Positions 6,744-8,132 of a DNA stretch of 8,132 nt are shown here, one piece after another. The DNA lies in contig CADBTG010000245.1 of NCBI GenBank assembly GCA_902797475.1, positions 1 to 8,132 of the forward strand, in the 5' to 3' direction. The notes below the pieces were generated by a model that was not told the origin of the DNA, ran no database searches, and saw only the letters and a program-made list of their open reading frames with translations. This DNA comes from an uncultured Lachnospiraceae bacterium. Its GTDB lineage: Bacteria > Bacillota > Clostridia > Lachnospirales > Lachnospiraceae. The position numbers and the translations under genes are program-made. Every line of letters starts with the position of its first letter. The first letter of the stretch is position 1.

Positions 6744-6806
6744 GAACGGTTTCCGAAATCAGGAAAAAGGTCTTTCTTTGCGGAAATCCCCCTTGGGTTC
6801 CCGGAT

Positions 6807-8132
6807 TTATTTGTCGAACTTCCAGTCAATCCACTCGTAGCCGGAACCCGAGAACAAAAAGTATACGTCGTGAACGCCCGTAATCTTCTCCGATAACGAA
6901 ATGCCGCCTCTGTATCTTGAAGCGCCGTCACCGTCCGAAACCGGAAGCGTTACTGCATCCTTACCGTCCGTAAGACTGTCAAGACGCACCGTAACCGAGC
7001 CTTTTGTGCCCTTTTCCACGGAAAATGTGCCGCCGAACAAAGCTGCGCCGTCCGGGCCGAAGTCTACGCCGGATACCAAAATCCAGTCGCCGTCGTCGAT
7101 GCCCGAAACCTTCATCGTGCCGGAGCCGCAGGCTTTCGTCTGCTCATCGGCGGGAACCGTTTCGATTCCGCCCATCGTGGACATCGTAGCCGCAGAAACC
7201 CTCTCGTAAGGATTGAAGCATTTCAGCTGCTTAACGCCCGTTCTCGTTCCGGTTCCCATCTCGATGGAACCGTCCTTATTAACCGTCAGTTCGTCAATAT
7301 GCGTGCAGCGGTAGCCGCCGCCCGTCTTAAGAGGTGCATCGAGAATCTGCGAATGGTAGGTAATATAGTACCGTCCGTTGAATTCGAAGATGCAGTGATG
7401 GTTGTTTCCGCCCGGTCCGAAATAGAAGCCGGGATTCTTCAGGATGGCCTTCTGATACGTAAACGGTCCGAAAGGACTGTCCGAGGTCATGTAGCAGATC
7501 TGACCGTTCTCAAGGTTGTACTTTGATGCGTTCGGATGCCCGTCCACGTTAAAGTTACTGCAGTAGCTGTAGTAATATGTGTCACCGATACGGTTAATGC
7601 CGGAATCCTCGAACAAAAACGGAGGATCAATTGCAATCGGGTCTGTTGCAAGAGAAATCATGTCATCCCCGAGCTTTGCCATGCGGGCTGTGTGGGGATG
7701 TTCAATCTGCTCTTCGGTCGGAGGCCATCCGGGTACACCGCCGCCCACGTAGATGTATGCGCTGCCGTCCTTGTCCACCCATACGGCCGGGTCGAACAGC
7801 CATGTCACATTTGCGCAGTTCGGCGTGTCGCGGTTGATGAGTGCCTTACCGATCGGATCGGTGAAGGGACCGGTCGGGCTGTCCGAAGAAAGCACGCCGA
7901 TGCCGTTTCCGCTGTTGGCAAAGTACAGGAAGAATTTCATCTTTCCGTTTACTTCCTTGCAGGCTGCTGCCGGAGCCCACGAGTTTCCGCCCCATTTGGC
8001 TGCTCCTTCGTCACCTGCGGCGAAAATGGAACCGTGGTCGGTCCAGTTCACCAGATCATCGGACGAAATAACGTTAATCTTGTTGATTTTCTGGTAACTG
8101 TTCGGCTTCGGCGAACCGTCCGGGTTCGTCTC
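6807..8132 (-). CDS. GH43 glycosidase with C-terminal CBM6, partial (arabinoxylan arabinofuranohydrolase-like)
   Basis: The reading frame is open to the right edge, so 441 residues are visible and the N-terminus, including any signal peptide and the catalytic-base Asp, is missing; the GTG at 8051 is internal (VNWTDHG). Family 43 enzymes are inverting five-bladed beta-propellers that remove arabinose or xylose from plant polysaccharides. Visible landmarks are VISSDDLVNWTDHG (21-34), WAP (52-54), LFDPAVWVDKDG with the pKa-modulating Asp114, LFEDSG with the general-acid Glu175, and GPGGNNHH (239-246). Residues about 306-441 form a CBM6 module: NPYERV (307-312), DDGDWI (346-351), VDFG and the end GVHDVYFLFSGSGYEWIDW (419-437), which would bind xylan chains. 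The GGGVPG, FEDSG and GGNNHH segments resemble B. subtilis XynD, hence the suggested substrate. It is its own unit, ended by the terminator at 6701-6743. Confidence 0.93.
   Translation of the reverse strand, partial: ETNPDGSPKPNSYQKINKINVISSDDLVNWTDHGSIFAAGDEGAAKWGGNSWAPAAACKEVNGKMKFFLYFANSGNGIGVLSSDSPTGPFTDPIGKALINRDTPNCANVTWLFDPAVWVDKDGSAYIYVGGGVPGWPPTEEQIEHPHTARMAKLGDDMISLATDPIAIDPPFLFEDSGINRIGDTYYYSYCSNFNVDGHPNASKYNLENGQICYMTSDSPFGPFTYQKAILKNPGFYFGPGGNNHHCIFEFNGRYYITYHSQILDAPLKTGGGYRCTHIDELTVNKDGSIEMGTGTRTGVKQLKCFNPYERVSAATMSTMGGIETVPADEQTKACGSGTMKVSGIDDGDWILVSGVDFGPDGAALFGGTFSVEKGTKGSVTVRLDSLTDGKDAVTLPVSDGDGASRYRGGISLSEKITGVHDVYFLFSGSGYEWIDWKFDK

Larger units (their letters stand above)
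6501..6806. other. Intergenic region between the GH43 gene and the membrane-protein/cdaA operon
   Basis: This gene-free stretch of about 306 bases holds, in the direction of transcription, a short 3' untranslated segment, the GH43 terminator (6701-6743), about 160 bases with no convincing gene, and the operon promoter. It includes a perfect 12-base palindrome TTTTTGCAAAAA (6640-6651) and a short CCCGACGGG inverted repeat (6661-6669). I see no riboswitch, T-box or RNA gene in it. Open frames across it on both strands lack ribosome binding sites and protein-like composition. Confidence 0.7.

Noticed and set aside
6501..6806. A c-di-AMP (ydaO-type) riboswitch or T-box in front of the operon
   Set aside because: The leader after the predicted start of transcription is only about 27 bases, and no conserved riboswitch or T-box sequence was seen in the region.
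6570..6931. Overlapping open frames of 108-115 codons on both strands across the intergenic region
   Set aside because: They run through the terminator and the end of the GH43 gene, have no ribosome binding sites and no protein-like pattern.
1..8132. CRISPR arrays, insertion sequences, tRNA or rRNA genes, attachment sites
   Set aside because: No regularly spaced repeats, transposase-like genes, terminal inverted repeats or tRNA-like folds were found; almost all of the window is coding.

Overview
The window looks like chromosomal DNA from a Gram-positive anaerobe of the class Clostridia, most likely a Lachnospiraceae-type gut or rumen bacterium. The basis is gene content (CdaA/CdaR c-di-AMP module, Ser46-type HPr, long leucine-sensitive-type LeuA, a plant-polysaccharide GH43-CBM6 enzyme), consistent AGGAGG ribosome binding sites and roughly balanced base composition. 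The genus cannot be told from the sequence. All eight genes lie on the minus strand, so transcription runs from right to left.

Right end (about 6807-8132): the 3' part of a GH43 glycosidase with a C-terminal CBM6, resembling Bacillus XynD-type arabinoxylan arabinofuranohydrolases. Its N-terminus lies beyond the right edge. It ends in a clear intrinsic terminator (6701-6743), so it is a separate transcription unit.

Left of this lies an intergenic region with a good extended -10 promoter (6534-6542), which starts a tightly packed run of seven genes with no visible terminator. In order of transcription these are: a small two-helix membrane protein (6063-6500); a polytopic membrane protein with a highly charged cytoplasmic tail (4726-6066); the diadenylate cyclase cdaA (3844-4710, GTG start); its membrane-anchored YbbR-domain regulator cdaR (2451-3860); an HPr-family phosphocarrier with His15 and Ser46 but Lys instead of Arg17 (2149-2415); 2-isopropylmalate synthase leuA (464-2143); and the first 149 residues of an IspD/TarI-family cytidylyltransferase (1-447), which runs off the left edge. 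Junctions range from a 17-base overlap to a 35-base gap.

The known core is c-di-AMP synthesis: CdaA makes c-di-AMP from ATP at the membrane and CdaR modulates it. The glmM gene that commonly follows cdaA-cdaR in Firmicutes does not follow it here; an unusual HPr, leuA and a cytidylyltransferase do. The two unrecognised membrane proteins in front of cdaA, the first translationally coupled to the second, are the best candidates for an undescribed component, perhaps a partner of the cyclase. That role is inference from position only.
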